This document shows, in pieces, positions 56,195 through 64,000 of a stretch of 64,000 nucleotides of DNA. Every line of letters begins with the position of its first letter. Positions within the stretch are counted from its first letter, which is position 1. The notes below the pieces were generated by a model, which did not search any database, had not been told where the DNA came from, and saw nothing but the letters and a program-made list of their open reading frames with translations. Source of the DNA: [Enterobacter] lignolyticus SCF1 (GTDB lineage Bacteria > Pseudomonadota > Gammaproteobacteria > Enterobacterales > Enterobacteriaceae); the NCBI RefSeq assembly GCF_000164865.1, contig NC_014618.1, forward strand, positions 4,712,001 through 4,776,000. Reading direction: 5' to 3'. A program made the translations under genes and the position numbers.

Positions 56195-56287
56195 AGCGAA
56201 ACGTTTCGCTGAAATAAGTGTAGCCGTAAGAGTGCTCAGAAAACCATCATGACGTAACAGAATTGTGATCAACGTCGAAACGTTTCG
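56195..56287. promoter_or_regulatory. rbs promoter with two RbsR-type palindromes and a CRP half-site
   Basis: AGCGAAACGTTTCGCT (56195-56210) is a perfect 16-base LacI-type palindrome about 15 bases before rbsD. A second perfect core, CGAAACGTTTCG, lies at 56276-56287, 81 bases from the first (start to start). Between them TACACT (about 56217-56222, minus strand) is a likely -10. GATCACA next to the distal palindrome forms a CRP-like half-site, so a repressor there could also block CRP. Binding is inferred from RbsR family knowledge. Confidence 0.82.
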
Positions 56288-56315
56288 CTAAGTGAAATGC
56301 GGGGAAGGTAAATGT

Positions 56316-56346
56316 AAAACGGTAACCAGGAGGTTACCGTTTTTTT
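56316..56346. terminator. Intrinsic terminator of kup
   Basis: AAACGGTAACC, loop AGGA, GGTTACCGTTT, with six T on the plus strand and TTTTA on the minus strand. It ends kup (-) before the rbs promoter. Confidence 0.85.
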
Positions 56347-56373
56347 GTTTGCGCTCTCACTCCGCAGAGGAGA

Positions 56374-58242
56374 TTAAATCTCGACCTGCGTTCCCAGCTC
56401 AATCACGCGGTTAGGCGGGATCTCAAACTGGTCAGGCGCGCGCAGGGCGTTACGCTGCAGAATCAGATACAGCTTGCCGCGCAGGCGCAGATACCACGGT
56501 CTGTCGCCGATGATTAACGACTCGTGGGACATAAAGAACGATGTCTCCATCATCCGACAGCTCAGCCCCTCCAGCCCACAGCGGTGGAAGACCTCTTCCA
56601 CGTTTGGCGTCTCACGCCATCCGTAGCTTGCCACCACGCGCCAGAACGACGGCGACAGCTGCTCAATCTGCACGCGGCGGACGTTATGCACATAAGGGGC
56701 ATCTTCCGTACGCAGGGTCAGCAGGATCACGCGCTCATGCAGCACCTTGTTGTGCTTCAGGTTATGCAGCATGGCGAATGGAATCACGTTCAGGGCGCGG
56801 GACATATACACAGCGGTTCCCGGCACGCGCACCGGCGGCGATTTCTCCAGCGAGGCGATCATCGCCTCCAGTGAGTTACCGTGCTCATGCATACGACGCA
56901 GCAGGCGGAAGCGCTCGCTTTTCCAGGTGGTCATGATAATGAACATCACCAGACCCAGGCTCAGCGGCAGCCAGCCGCCGGAGAACAGCTTATCGAGGTT
57001 CGCCGAGAACAGCGGTACATCGACGAACAGGAAAGCGACAAGGATGCATCCCACAAGATACTTGTTCCAGTGCCAGTTTCTGAACGCCACCGTTGTAGAA
57101 AGAATGGAGGTCAGCACCATCGTCCCCGTCACCGCAATACCGTATGCCGCCGCCAGGTTGCTGGAGTGCTCAAAGCTCACGATAACGATGACGACCGCCA
57201 CGTACAGCATCCAGTTAACGAACGGAATGTAGATCTGCCCGGACTCCATTTCCGACGTATGAATGATGCGCATTGGCGACAGATAGCCCAGACGAACCGC
57301 CTGACGGGTCAGGGAGAATACGCCGGAGATAACCGCCTGCGACGCGATAACCGTCGCCAGGGTGGCGATGATAAGCATCGGGATCAGCGCCCATTCCGGC
57401 GCCAGTAAGAAGAACGGGTTCTTAATCGCTTCCGGATTTTTCAGCAGCAGCGCGCCCTGGCCAAAATAGTTAAGCGCCAGCGACGGTAGCACCACCGTAA
57501 ACCAGGCGACGCGAATCGGCAGCTTGCCGAAATGGCCCATATCCGCATACAGCGCTTCCACACCGGTAATGGACAGCACTACCGCGCCTAACGCGATAAA
57601 GGAAACCGTTTTGTACTCGAGGAAAAAGTGGACTGCCCAGTAAGGGTTCAGCGCCTGCAGTACTTCCGGGTTAGCGATGATGCCCCGCGCGCCCAGCACC
57701 GCCAGCAGCAGGAACCAGATAAGCATGATTGGGGCAAACAATTTCCCCACAATGCCGGTACCGTGCTTCTGGATGGCGAACAGCAGCGTGAGGACGAAGA
57801 TAGATATCGGCACTATCCAGCTGTCGAGCTGCGGCGCGATAATTTCGAGCCCCTCTATCGCCGACATGACCGAAATGGCCGGGGTGATAACCACCTCGCC
57901 ATAGAAGAAGCTGCCGCCGATAAGCCCGAGGATCACCAGCACCGAGGTCATCTTCGCCGACGTGTTGCGACCCGCCAGCGACATCAGCGTCAGGATCCCG
58001 CCTTCCCCGGCGTTATCCGCGCGCATCACGAAGGTAATGTACTTGATGGAAACGGTAAAAATCAGCAGCCAGAAAATCAGTGACAGAAACCCAAACACCG
58101 CATCACGTTCAACACCAAAACCGAACTGGCCGGACAAACATTCACGAAGCGTATACAGTGGGCTGGTCCCGATATCGCCGTAAACCACGCCAATTGCCGC
58201 GAGGGTTATCGCCGGCAACGATTGCTTATTATCAGTGCTCAT
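56374..58242 (-). CDS. kup: Low-affinity potassium transporter Kup (TrkD)
   Basis: Kup is a K+/H+ symporter important at low pH. The 622 residues match E. coli. The N-terminal 430 residues form 12 membrane helices starting ITLAAIGVVYGDIGTSPLYT (the KUP signature with the GDIGTSPLY loop), including GGSFFYGEVVITPAISVMSA. The C-terminal 190 residues are cytoplasmic. The 228-base gap to the divergent ravA gene is A+T-rich and holds both promoters. Confidence 0.97.
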   Translation of the reverse strand: MSTDNKQSLPAITLAAIGVVYGDIGTSPLYTLRECLSGQFGFGVERDAVFGFLSLIFWLLIFTVSIKYITFVMRADNAGEGGILTLMSLAGRNTSAKMTSVLVILGLIGGSFFYGEVVITPAISVMSAIEGLEIIAPQLDSWIVPISIFVLTLLFAIQKHGTGIVGKLFAPIMLIWFLLLAVLGARGIIANPEVLQALNPYWAVHFFLEYKTVSFIALGAVVLSITGVEALYADMGHFGKLPIRVAWFTVVLPSLALNYFGQGALLLKNPEAIKNPFFLLAPEWALIPMLIIATLATVIASQAVISGVFSLTRQAVRLGYLSPMRIIHTSEMESGQIYIPFVNWMLYVAVVIVIVSFEHSSNLAAAYGIAVTGTMVLTSILSTTVAFRNWHWNKYLVGCILVAFLFVDVPLFSANLDKLFSGGWLPLSLGLVMFIIMTTWKSERFRLLRRMHEHGNSLEAMIASLEKSPPVRVPGTAVYMSRALNVIPFAMLHNLKHNKVLHERVILLTLRTEDAPYVHNVRRVQIEQLSPSFWRVVASYGWRETPNVEEVFHRCGLEGLSCRMMETSFFMSHESLIIGDRPWYLRLRGKLYLILQRNALRAPDQFEIPPNRVIELGTQVEI

Positions 58243-58470
58243 AGACTAGTCTTTCGTTTATAAAACATTATAAAACAAATGTGTGCTTAGTCCCTTGGCC
58301 CACAAAAAGCGCACAGTATGCACGATTAAATGCGAAATCGTACCCCTAACTCAATGCAAATTAACCTGGCTCAAAGAAAATTCCGGCACTCCCCGCTCTA
58401 TTACCCGTCCTGTACTAGCGGCTATAATCGCTTGATAGCTGGATAAAAAGCGGAGGGATACCACTCTATT

Positions 58471-59967
58471 ATGGCGCAATCACATTTATTAGCAGAAAGA
58501 ATTTCCCGGCTCAGCGGCGCGCTGGAAAAGGGCGTTTTCGAGCGTAGCCACACCATCCGGCTCTGTCTGCTGGCGGCGCTCAGCGGCGAGAGCGTTTTTC
58601 TCCTCGGGCCGCCCGGCATCGCGAAAAGCCTTATCGCCCGCCGCTTAAAATTCGCCTTCCGGCACGCCCGCGCCTTTGAATATCTGATGACCCGCTTTTC
58701 CACCCCTGAAGAAGTTTTCGGTCCTCTCTCCATTCAGGCGTTAAAAGATGAAGGGCGCTATGAGCGTCTGACCCAGGGGTATTTGCCAGAGGCCGAAATC
58801 GTTTTTCTTGACGAAATCTGGAAAGCGGGCCCGGCTATCCTTAACACCCTGCTTACCGCCATCAACGAACGCCACTTCCGCAACGGCGCCAGCGAAGCGA
58901 AAATCCCGATGCGCCTGCTGGTGGCGGCCTCCAATGAATTACCGGAAGCCGACAGCAGCCTTGAAGCGCTGTATGACCGTATGCTCATTCGCCTGTGGCT
59001 GGACAAGGTCCAGGAGAAGGGGAATTTTCGGTCGATGCTGATAAGCCAGCAGGATGAGACCAGCAACCCGGTGCCGGAAAGCCTCCAGGTGACCGACGAA
59101 GAGTTTTACCAGTGGCAGACGCAAATCGGCGCCGTGAAGCTCACCGACAGCGTCTTTGAGCTTATCTATCAGCTGCGTCAGCAGCTGGATACGCTTCCCA
59201 ACGCCCCCTATGTGTCAGACCGTCGCTGGAAAAAAGCGATCCGCCTGCTGCAGGCCAGCGCCTTCTTTAGCGGACGCGACGCCATTGCGCCCGTGGATTT
59301 GATCCTGCTGAAAGACTGCCTGTGGCACGATGCGCAGAGCATGAATCTGATGCAGCAGCAGATAGACATATTGATGACCGGGCACGCCTGGCAGCAGCAG
59401 GCCATGCTCACCCGCCTGGGCGCCATTACCCAGCGCCGGCTGCAGCTTCAGCAGCAGCAAAGCGATAAAACAGCGCTGAAAGTGACTAAGCTCGGAGGAA
59501 TGTTCAGCCGCAAACCGCACTATGAGCTACCGGCGGACCTGCAGGATGCTACGCTGACCCTGCTCCTGCAACAGCCGCTCAGGCTGCACGATATGAACGT
59601 TGTGCACATCACTATTGAGCGCCAGCCGCTGGCAAACTGGCTGGAAAAAGGCGGCGAGATCCGCGGCAAGCTCAACGGCATCGGTTTTGCGCAGGTGCTG
59701 AATATGGACGTCGACGGCGGCCAGCACCTGGTGGTCAGGGACGTCAGCCTGCAGGGCTCCCGCCTGTCGCTGCCGGGAAGCTCATCGTCTGGCAGCATGC
59801 CCGCCGAGATAAAACAGCAGCTGGACGCGCTCGAAGAAGAGTGGCACCAGCAGCACAACCGCTTTAGCGAACAGCAAAAGTGCCTGTTTATTCAGGGCGA
59901 CTGGTTAGGTCGTATTGAGGCAAGCCTGCAGGACGTGGGCGCACAGATCAAACAGGCGCGACAATAA
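58471..59967 (+). CDS. ravA: MoxR-family AAA+ ATPase RavA
   Basis: RavA works with ViaA, binds the lysine decarboxylase LdcI where present, and is linked to Fe-S proteins and respiratory complexes. The 498 residues equal the E. coli length. Walker A LLGPPGIAKS is at about residues 44-53 and Walker B VFLDEIWKAGP near 111. The sensor and arginine-finger region lies in LLVAASNELPEADSSLEALY. A LARA-like discontinuous domain and C-terminal helices follow. GGAGGG before the ATG supports the start. The stop overlaps the viaA start by one base. Confidence 0.96.
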   Translation: MAQSHLLAERISRLSGALEKGVFERSHTIRLCLLAALSGESVFLLGPPGIAKSLIARRLKFAFRHARAFEYLMTRFSTPEEVFGPLSIQALKDEGRYERLTQGYLPEAEIVFLDEIWKAGPAILNTLLTAINERHFRNGASEAKIPMRLLVAASNELPEADSSLEALYDRMLIRLWLDKVQEKGNFRSMLISQQDETSNPVPESLQVTDEEFYQWQTQIGAVKLTDSVFELIYQLRQQLDTLPNAPYVSDRRWKKAIRLLQASAFFSGRDAIAPVDLILLKDCLWHDAQSMNLMQQQIDILMTGHAWQQQAMLTRLGAITQRRLQLQQQQSDKTALKVTKLGGMFSRKPHYELPADLQDATLTLLLQQPLRLHDMNVVHITIERQPLANWLEKGGEIRGKLNGIGFAQVLNMDVDGGQHLVVRDVSLQGSRLSLPGSSSSGSMPAEIKQQLDALEEEWHQQHNRFSEQQKCLFIQGDWLGRIEASLQDVGAQIKQARQ

Positions 59968-61418
59968 TGCTCACTCTGGACACGCTCAATGTGATGCTGG
60001 CGGTCAGCGAGGAGGGATTGATCGAAGAGATGATCCTGGCCCTGCTGGCTTCCCCGCAGCTGGCCGTGTTCTTTGAAAAATTTCCGCGGCTGAAAAATGC
60101 CATCTCAGAAGATATTCCCCGCTGGCGGGAGGGGCTCCGGCGACGGCTCAAAGAGGTTCCGGTGCCTCAGGAGCTGAGCGAGGAGGTCGCCTGCTTCCAG
60201 CGCGCTCAGGCGCTGTCGACCACCCAGTTTATCGTGCAGCTGCCGCAAATTCTGGCGCTGCTGCATCAGGTCCACTCGCCGTTTGCCGCCCAGGCGCAGC
60301 AGCTGGTGGACGACAACGCCACCTTCACCGCCGCCATGCATACGCTGTTTTTGCAGCGCTGGCGGTTAAGCCTCGTGGTGCAGGCCACCACGCTTAACCA
60401 GCAGCTGCTGGAAGAAGAGCGCGAACAACTGCTCAGCGAAGTGCAGGAGAGGATGACGCTTAGCGGTCAGCTGGAGCCTATTCTGGTCGAAAACGAGAAC
60501 GCCGCCGGGCGGTTGTGGGATATGAGCGCGGGCCAGCTCAGGCGTGGCGACTGGCAGCTTATCGTTAAATACGGCGATTTCCTCAGCCAGCAGCCCGAAC
60601 TGATGAAGCTGGCGGAGCAGCTCGGCCGCTCCAGAGAGGCAAAATCGGTACCGAAGAAAGACGCGCCGATGGAAACCTTCCGTACGCTGGTGCGGGAACC
60701 GGCCACGGTGCCGGAACAGGTGGACGGCCTGCAGCGAAGCGACGATATCCTGCGCCTGCTGCCGCCGGAGCTGGCAACCCTCGGCATTACCGAACTGGAA
60801 TATGAGTTTTACCGCCGGCTGGTGGAAAAACAGCTGCTCACCTACCGGCTGCACGGCGACGCCTGGCGGGAGAAAATCAGCGAACGCCCGGTGGTGCACC
60901 AGGATGTTGATGAACAGCCGCGCGGGCCGTTTATCGTCTGCGTAGATACCTCAGGCTCAATGGGCGGTTTTAACGAGCAGTGCGCCAAGGCCTTCTGCCT
61001 GGCGCTGATGCGGGTTGCCCTCGCCGACAACCGGCGCTGCTTTATTATGCTTTTCTCCAGCGAAGTGGTGCGCTACGAGCTGACGGGGCCGCACGGCATT
61101 GAGCAGGCGATCCGCTTCTTAAGCCAGCGCTTTCGTGGCGGTACGGATATCGCCAGCTGCTTTCGCGCCATTATCGAACGGCTGCAAAGCCCGGAGTGGC
61201 ACGACGCCGATGCGGTGGTCATTTCCGATTTTATCGCCCAGCGGCTGCCGGACGACGTCGTGAGTAAGGTGGGGGAACTGCAGCGCCATCACCAGCACCG
61301 CTTTCATGCGGTGGCGATGTCAGCGCACGGCAAACCCGGCATCATGCGCATCTTCGATCATATCTGGCGCTTCGACACCGGGTTACGCAGCCGTCTTATC
61401 CGCCGCTGGCAGCGCTAA
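59967..61418 (+). CDS. viaA: VWA-domain protein ViaA
   Basis: ViaA is the partner of RavA. The 483 residues have a long helical N-terminal part. A C-terminal von Willebrand A domain has the MIDAS motif VCVDTSGSMGG near residue 325, FRGGTDIASCF and VVISDFIAQRL. The coupling TAATG with ravA shows co-translation. Its stop codon abuts the asnA stop on the other strand with no gap. Confidence 0.96.
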   Translation: MLTLDTLNVMLAVSEEGLIEEMILALLASPQLAVFFEKFPRLKNAISEDIPRWREGLRRRLKEVPVPQELSEEVACFQRAQALSTTQFIVQLPQILALLHQVHSPFAAQAQQLVDDNATFTAAMHTLFLQRWRLSLVVQATTLNQQLLEEEREQLLSEVQERMTLSGQLEPILVENENAAGRLWDMSAGQLRRGDWQLIVKYGDFLSQQPELMKLAEQLGRSREAKSVPKKDAPMETFRTLVREPATVPEQVDGLQRSDDILRLLPPELATLGITELEYEFYRRLVEKQLLTYRLHGDAWREKISERPVVHQDVDEQPRGPFIVCVDTSGSMGGFNEQCAKAFCLALMRVALADNRRCFIMLFSSEVVRYELTGPHGIEQAIRFLSQRFRGGTDIASCFRAIIERLQSPEWHDADAVVISDFIAQRLPDDVVSKVGELQRHHQHRFHAVAMSAHGKPGIMRIFDHIWRFDTGLRSRLIRRWQR

Positions 61419-62411
61419 TTACAGCAGCGAACCAACGCTTTCGCGTACCTGCTGCGGCCAGACGCCGCACTGCACCTGGCCGATATGCGACAGCTGCAGC
61501 AGCAGCATCGTTAAACGAGACTGGCCGATACCGCCGCCGATGGTCTGCGGCATTTCACCTCTGAGCAGCGCCTGGTGCCATTCGAGCTGCAGACGGTCTT
61601 CGTCCCCAGTGAGCGCTAACTGACGTTTTAACGCATCGGCATCCACGCGGATCCCCATAGATGAGAGTTCGAAGGCATCTTCCAGAACCGGGTTCCACAC
61701 CAGAATATCGCCGTTGAGCCCGGCAAACTCACGTTCGCCGATGGTGCTCCAGTCGTCATAATCCGGCGCGCGCACGTCGTGGCGCTTACCGTCCGACAGC
61801 TTGCCGCCGATCCCGACCAGGAAAACGGCGCCCAGCTCTTTCGCGATCGCGCGCTCGCGGCCTTTGGCGTCAAGATCCGGGAAGCGGCTCAGCAGCTCCT
61901 GGCTGTGAACAAAGTGGATCGTCTCAGGCAGGAACGGCGTCAGGCCGAATTCCTGGCTGACCGCCGCTTCGGTCGCTTTGATCCCCGCGTAAATCGACTC
62001 TACGGTGGCTTTCAGCGTACCGGTATGGCGTTCGCCGTCACCCATCACGCGCTCCCAGTCCCACTGGTCGACGTATACGGAATGGATGGCGGAAAGTCGG
62101 TCTTCATCGGGGCGAAGGGCCTTCATGTGCGTGTACAGCCCTTCGCCCGCGCTGAAGTCGTGTTGTCCCAGGGTTTGACGCTTCCATTTCGCCAGTGAGT
62201 GAACCACTTCGAACTGGGCGTCAGGCAGTGTTTTCACTTTAACCTGCACCGCTTTTTCGCAGCCAGAAAGGTTATCCTGCGTCCCGTCTCCTACGCGGCT
62301 TAAGATCGGCGCCTGGACTTCAATCAGGCCAAGCTTCTCTTCAAGCTGGCGGGAAAAATGGGATTTAACGAAACTGATCTGGCGTTGTTTTGCGATATAA
62401 GCGGTTTTCAT
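61419..62411 (-). CDS. asnA: Aspartate-ammonia ligase AsnA
   Basis: AsnA makes asparagine from aspartate and ammonia with ATP, using a class II aminoacyl-tRNA synthetase-like fold. The 330 residues equal E. coli: MKTAYIAKQRQISFVKSHFS, EVQAPILSRVGDGTQDNLSG, HSVYVDQWDWERV and QTIGGGIGQSRLTMLLL (motif 3-like). It is divergent from asnC, which activates it when asparagine is low. Confidence 0.97.
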   Translation of the reverse strand: MKTAYIAKQRQISFVKSHFSRQLEEKLGLIEVQAPILSRVGDGTQDNLSGCEKAVQVKVKTLPDAQFEVVHSLAKWKRQTLGQHDFSAGEGLYTHMKALRPDEDRLSAIHSVYVDQWDWERVMGDGERHTGTLKATVESIYAGIKATEAAVSQEFGLTPFLPETIHFVHSQELLSRFPDLDAKGRERAIAKELGAVFLVGIGGKLSDGKRHDVRAPDYDDWSTIGEREFAGLNGDILVWNPVLEDAFELSSMGIRVDADALKRQLALTGDEDRLQLEWHQALLRGEMPQTIGGGIGQSRLTMLLLQLSHIGQVQCGVWPQQVRESVGSLL

Positions 62412-62560
62412 ATTTATACTCCTGCGTCCTGTGCCATTGATTAAGCAACAAAACTGGCAACCAATTCAATAATCAAACAATAAAAAGCCCACTTCACTTT
62501 TAATTCATCAATACGAAGCGCTAAAATAGAGAGAATCATTAATCTTCATAAGAAAAAGCG

Positions 62561-63019
62561 ATGGAAAATTATCAGATCGACAATCTGGACCGCGGCATTC
62601 TTGAGGCGCTGATGGCCAACGCCCGTACCGCTTATGCCGAACTGGCGAAGCAGTTTGGCGTCAGCCCCGGCACGATTCACGTCCGGGTAGAAAAAATGAA
62701 GCAGGCCGGTATTATCACCGGCGCGCGTATCGACGTGAGCCCGAAGCAGCTGGGCTACGATGTCTGCTGCTTCATCGGCATTATCCTGAAAAGCGCCAAA
62801 GACTATCCCTCCGCGCTGGCGAAACTGGAAAGTCTCGATGAGGTAACCGAGGCCTACTACACCACCGGCCACTACAGCATCTTTATTAAGGTGATGTGTC
62901 GCTCTATCGACGCGCTGCAGCAGGTACTTATCAACAAGATCCAAACAATCGATGAAATTCAGTCCACCGAGACGCTGATCTCCCTACAGAACCCGATCAT
63001 GCGCACCATCCGCCCGTGA
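62561..63019 (+). CDS. asnC: Asparagine-responsive regulator AsnC (Lrp family)
   Basis: AsnC activates asnA and is inhibited by asparagine. The 152 residues have an N-terminal helix-turn-helix (ARTAYAELAKQFGVSPGTIH) and a C-terminal RAM effector domain (TEAYYTTGHYSIFIKVM). It sits 149 bases from the divergent asnA start. The stop overlaps a terminator hairpin. Read-through from asnC can reach mioC and oriC in E. coli. Confidence 0.97.
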   Translation: MENYQIDNLDRGILEALMANARTAYAELAKQFGVSPGTIHVRVEKMKQAGIITGARIDVSPKQLGYDVCCFIGIILKSAKDYPSALAKLESLDEVTEAYYTTGHYSIFIKVMCRSIDALQQVLINKIQTIDEIQSTETLISLQNPIMRTIRP

Positions 63020-63030
63020 TCGGGCTTTTT
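63012..63030 (+). terminator. asnC terminator
   Basis: GCCCG, loop TGAT, CGGGC, then TTTTT. The stem includes the asnC stop codon. It limits transcription entering mioC and oriC. Confidence 0.85.
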
Positions 63031-63110
63031 AATCCCACATCTTTCCACAGGTAGATCCCAGCTCGCACACAGCGTACAATACGCCACTCAGAGTGGTTGA
63101 GTGGACGATC

Positions 63111-63551
63111 ATGGCAGATATAACCCTTATCAGCGGCAGCACCCTGGGCGGCGCCGAATATGTAGCGGAGCATCTGGCGGAAAAGCTGGAAGATGCGGGT
63201 TTTACGACGCAGACCCTGCACGGACCGCTGCTTGACGATCTTAATAAAGAAGGGATCTGGCTGGTTATCTGCTCCACCCACGGTGCAGGAGATATCCCGG
63301 ACAATCTGCAGCCGTTCTACGATGCTATAAAGGAAGAAAAACCGGACCTGTCCGCCGTGCGCTTTGGCGCAGTGGGTATTGGCAGCCGGGAATACGACAC
63401 CTTTTGCGGCGCCATCGAGAAAATCGACGATGCACTGAAGGCCTGCGGCGCAAAACAGCTCGGCGAAATGCTCAGAATCAACATCCTGGAACACGACATT
63501 CCGGAAGATCCGGCGGAAATCTGGCTCGGATCCTGGAAAAATTTGCTCTGA
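63111..63551 (+). CDS. mioC: FMN-binding protein MioC
   Basis: MioC is a small flavodoxin-like protein, implicated in E. coli in biotin synthase electron supply. Its transcription runs through oriC. The 147 residues equal E. coli: ADITLISGSTLGGAEYVAEH (FMN phosphate loop), STHGAGDIPDNLQPFYDAI and FGAVGIGSREYDTFCGAIEK. The ATG at 63111 matches the family; an upstream frame exists. CTTTCCACA at 63041-63049 is a poor match to the DnaA box known in the E. coli mioC promoter. Confidence 0.96.
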   Translation: MADITLISGSTLGGAEYVAEHLAEKLEDAGFTTQTLHGPLLDDLNKEGIWLVICSTHGAGDIPDNLQPFYDAIKEEKPDLSAVRFGAVGIGSREYDTFCGAIEKIDDALKACGAKQLGEMLRINILEHDIPEDPAEIWLGSWKNLL

Positions 63552-63559
63552 GAAGTGTA

Positions 63560-63840
63560 AAGATCGTGCGATCAACTGTGGATAACTCTGGTTAAAAGCT
63601 TGGATCAACCGGTAGTTATCCAATTAATAAGGTTTGGCTAGTTTTTGAGTTGTGTATAACCCTTCATTCTGATCCCAGCTTATACGGACCAGGATCACCG
63701 ATCATTCACAGAATGTGATCCTCCTTAAGCGTTTGATCCTAAAAGCAGGATCCCACTTATCCACAGCAAAGGTCGATCCTAATAAGAGATCACAATAGAA
63801 CAGATCTCTATATAAAAAGATCTTCTTTTAAATACCCAGG
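63560..63840. other. Chromosomal replication origin oriC
   Basis: The mioC-mnmG gap holds oriC in the E. coli layout. DnaA boxes: TGTGGATAA (R4, 63577-63585), TTATCCAAT (R2-like, 63616-63624), TGTGTATAA (R5/M-like, 63651-63659), TCATTCACA (R3-like, 63702-63710) and TTATCCACA (R1, 63757-63765). At least thirteen GATC sites for Dam/SeqA are spread across the region. The unwinding element lies at the mnmG side. Replication starts here and moves both ways. Confidence 0.96.
63780..63836. other. oriC DNA unwinding element
   Basis: An A+T-rich stretch has three GATC-headed repeats on the minus strand (GATCTTTTTATATAGAGATC, GATCTCTTATTAGGATC, and TTTAAAAGAAGATC). These correspond to the 13-mers of E. 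coli oriC next to box R1. Confidence 0.88.
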
Positions 63841-63934
63841 ATCCCGGGTGCTTTCTCCGACGCGCAAAGTTGAGTAGAATCCACGACCCGGGCTTCAATC
63901 CATTTTTCATACCGCGTTATGCGAGGCAGACCAC

Positions 63935-64000
63935 ATGTTTTATCAGGATCCTTTTGACGTCATCATCATTGGCGGGGGTCATGCAGGTACTGAGGCCGCG
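63935..64000 (+). CDS. mnmG: tRNA uridine-5-carboxymethylaminomethyl modification enzyme MnmG, N-terminus
   Basis: The first 22 codons are [20 protein letters not shown] followed by AA. This is the N-terminus of MnmG (GidA) with its FAD-binding GGGHAG loop. MnmG modifies the wobble uridine of several tRNAs together with MnmE. GAGG precedes the ATG by about ten bases. The gene continues past the window. Confidence 0.95.

Noticed and set aside
56316..56346. Palindrome between rbs and kup as a third RbsR operator
   Set aside because: It is the kup terminator (AAACGGTAACC stem with T run) and lacks the CGAAACGTTTCG core.

Overview
The window is chromosomal DNA of a gammaproteobacterium of the family Enterobacteriaceae. 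Almost every gene is a close homologue of an Escherichia coli core gene and most follow E. coli order. The base composition and several differences suggest an Enterobacter-like genus rather than E. coli or Salmonella, but I cannot fix the genus by reading. No prophage, insertion sequence, CRISPR array or large accessory island is visible.

Layout, left to right. (1) L-rhamnose catabolism: the start of rhaR, then rhaS (-) and the divergent rhaBAD-rhaM genes (+). (2) A small variable stretch: an XRE-cupin regulator divergent from an AzlC/AzlD exporter pair, and a periplasmic stress-type DUF1471 peptide. (3) Aerobic formate dehydrogenase: fdhD (-) divergent from fdoG-fdoH-fdoI-fdhE (+). FdoG is a selenoprotein read through an in-frame TGA. 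(4) A PIN-toxin/RHH-antitoxin pair, then yihX-yihY-dtd-yiiD (-). (5) A second variable stretch with a LuxR-type regulator convergent with an autotransporter. It sits where E. coli carries the ompL/yihO-W (sulfoquinovose) block. (6) The yihL-yihM-yihN sugar-type operon and typA/bipA (-), divergent from the nitrogen operon glnA-glnL-glnG (+). (7) yshB, hemN, a candidate small membrane protein, yihI, the sRNA csrC, engB, the sRNA spf (Spot 42), polA, yihG, dsbA, srkA, yihD, mobA and mobB. (8) One complete rRNA operon on the - strand (16S, tRNA-Glu, 23S, 5S) with P1/P2 promoters and T1/T2 terminators. (9) The origin-proximal block yieP, hsrA, rbsDACBKR, kup, ravA-viaA, asnA/asnC, mioC, oriC and the first codons of mnmG.

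Functional links: mobAB makes the guanine-dinucleotide molybdenum cofactor that FdoG needs, and fdhD/fdhE serve maturation of the same enzyme. The gln operon carries sigma-54 and NtrC sites. The rbs genes carry two RbsR-type palindromes. yihL carries a 22-bp palindrome at its own promoter.

The most notable large-scale feature is the rRNA operon. Its upstream side (yieP-hsrA-rbs) and its tRNA-Glu match the E. coli rrnC locus. Its downstream side (mobB-mobA) matches the E. coli rrnA locus. The roughly 95 kb that separates these loci in E. coli is therefore not here, which points to an rrn-mediated rearrangement or to an assembly join. I found no convincing undescribed multi-gene system. The best leads for new biology are the small membrane ORF between yihI and hemN, the LuxR/autotransporter locus with its long AT-rich leader, and the AzlCD and yihL operator palindromes.
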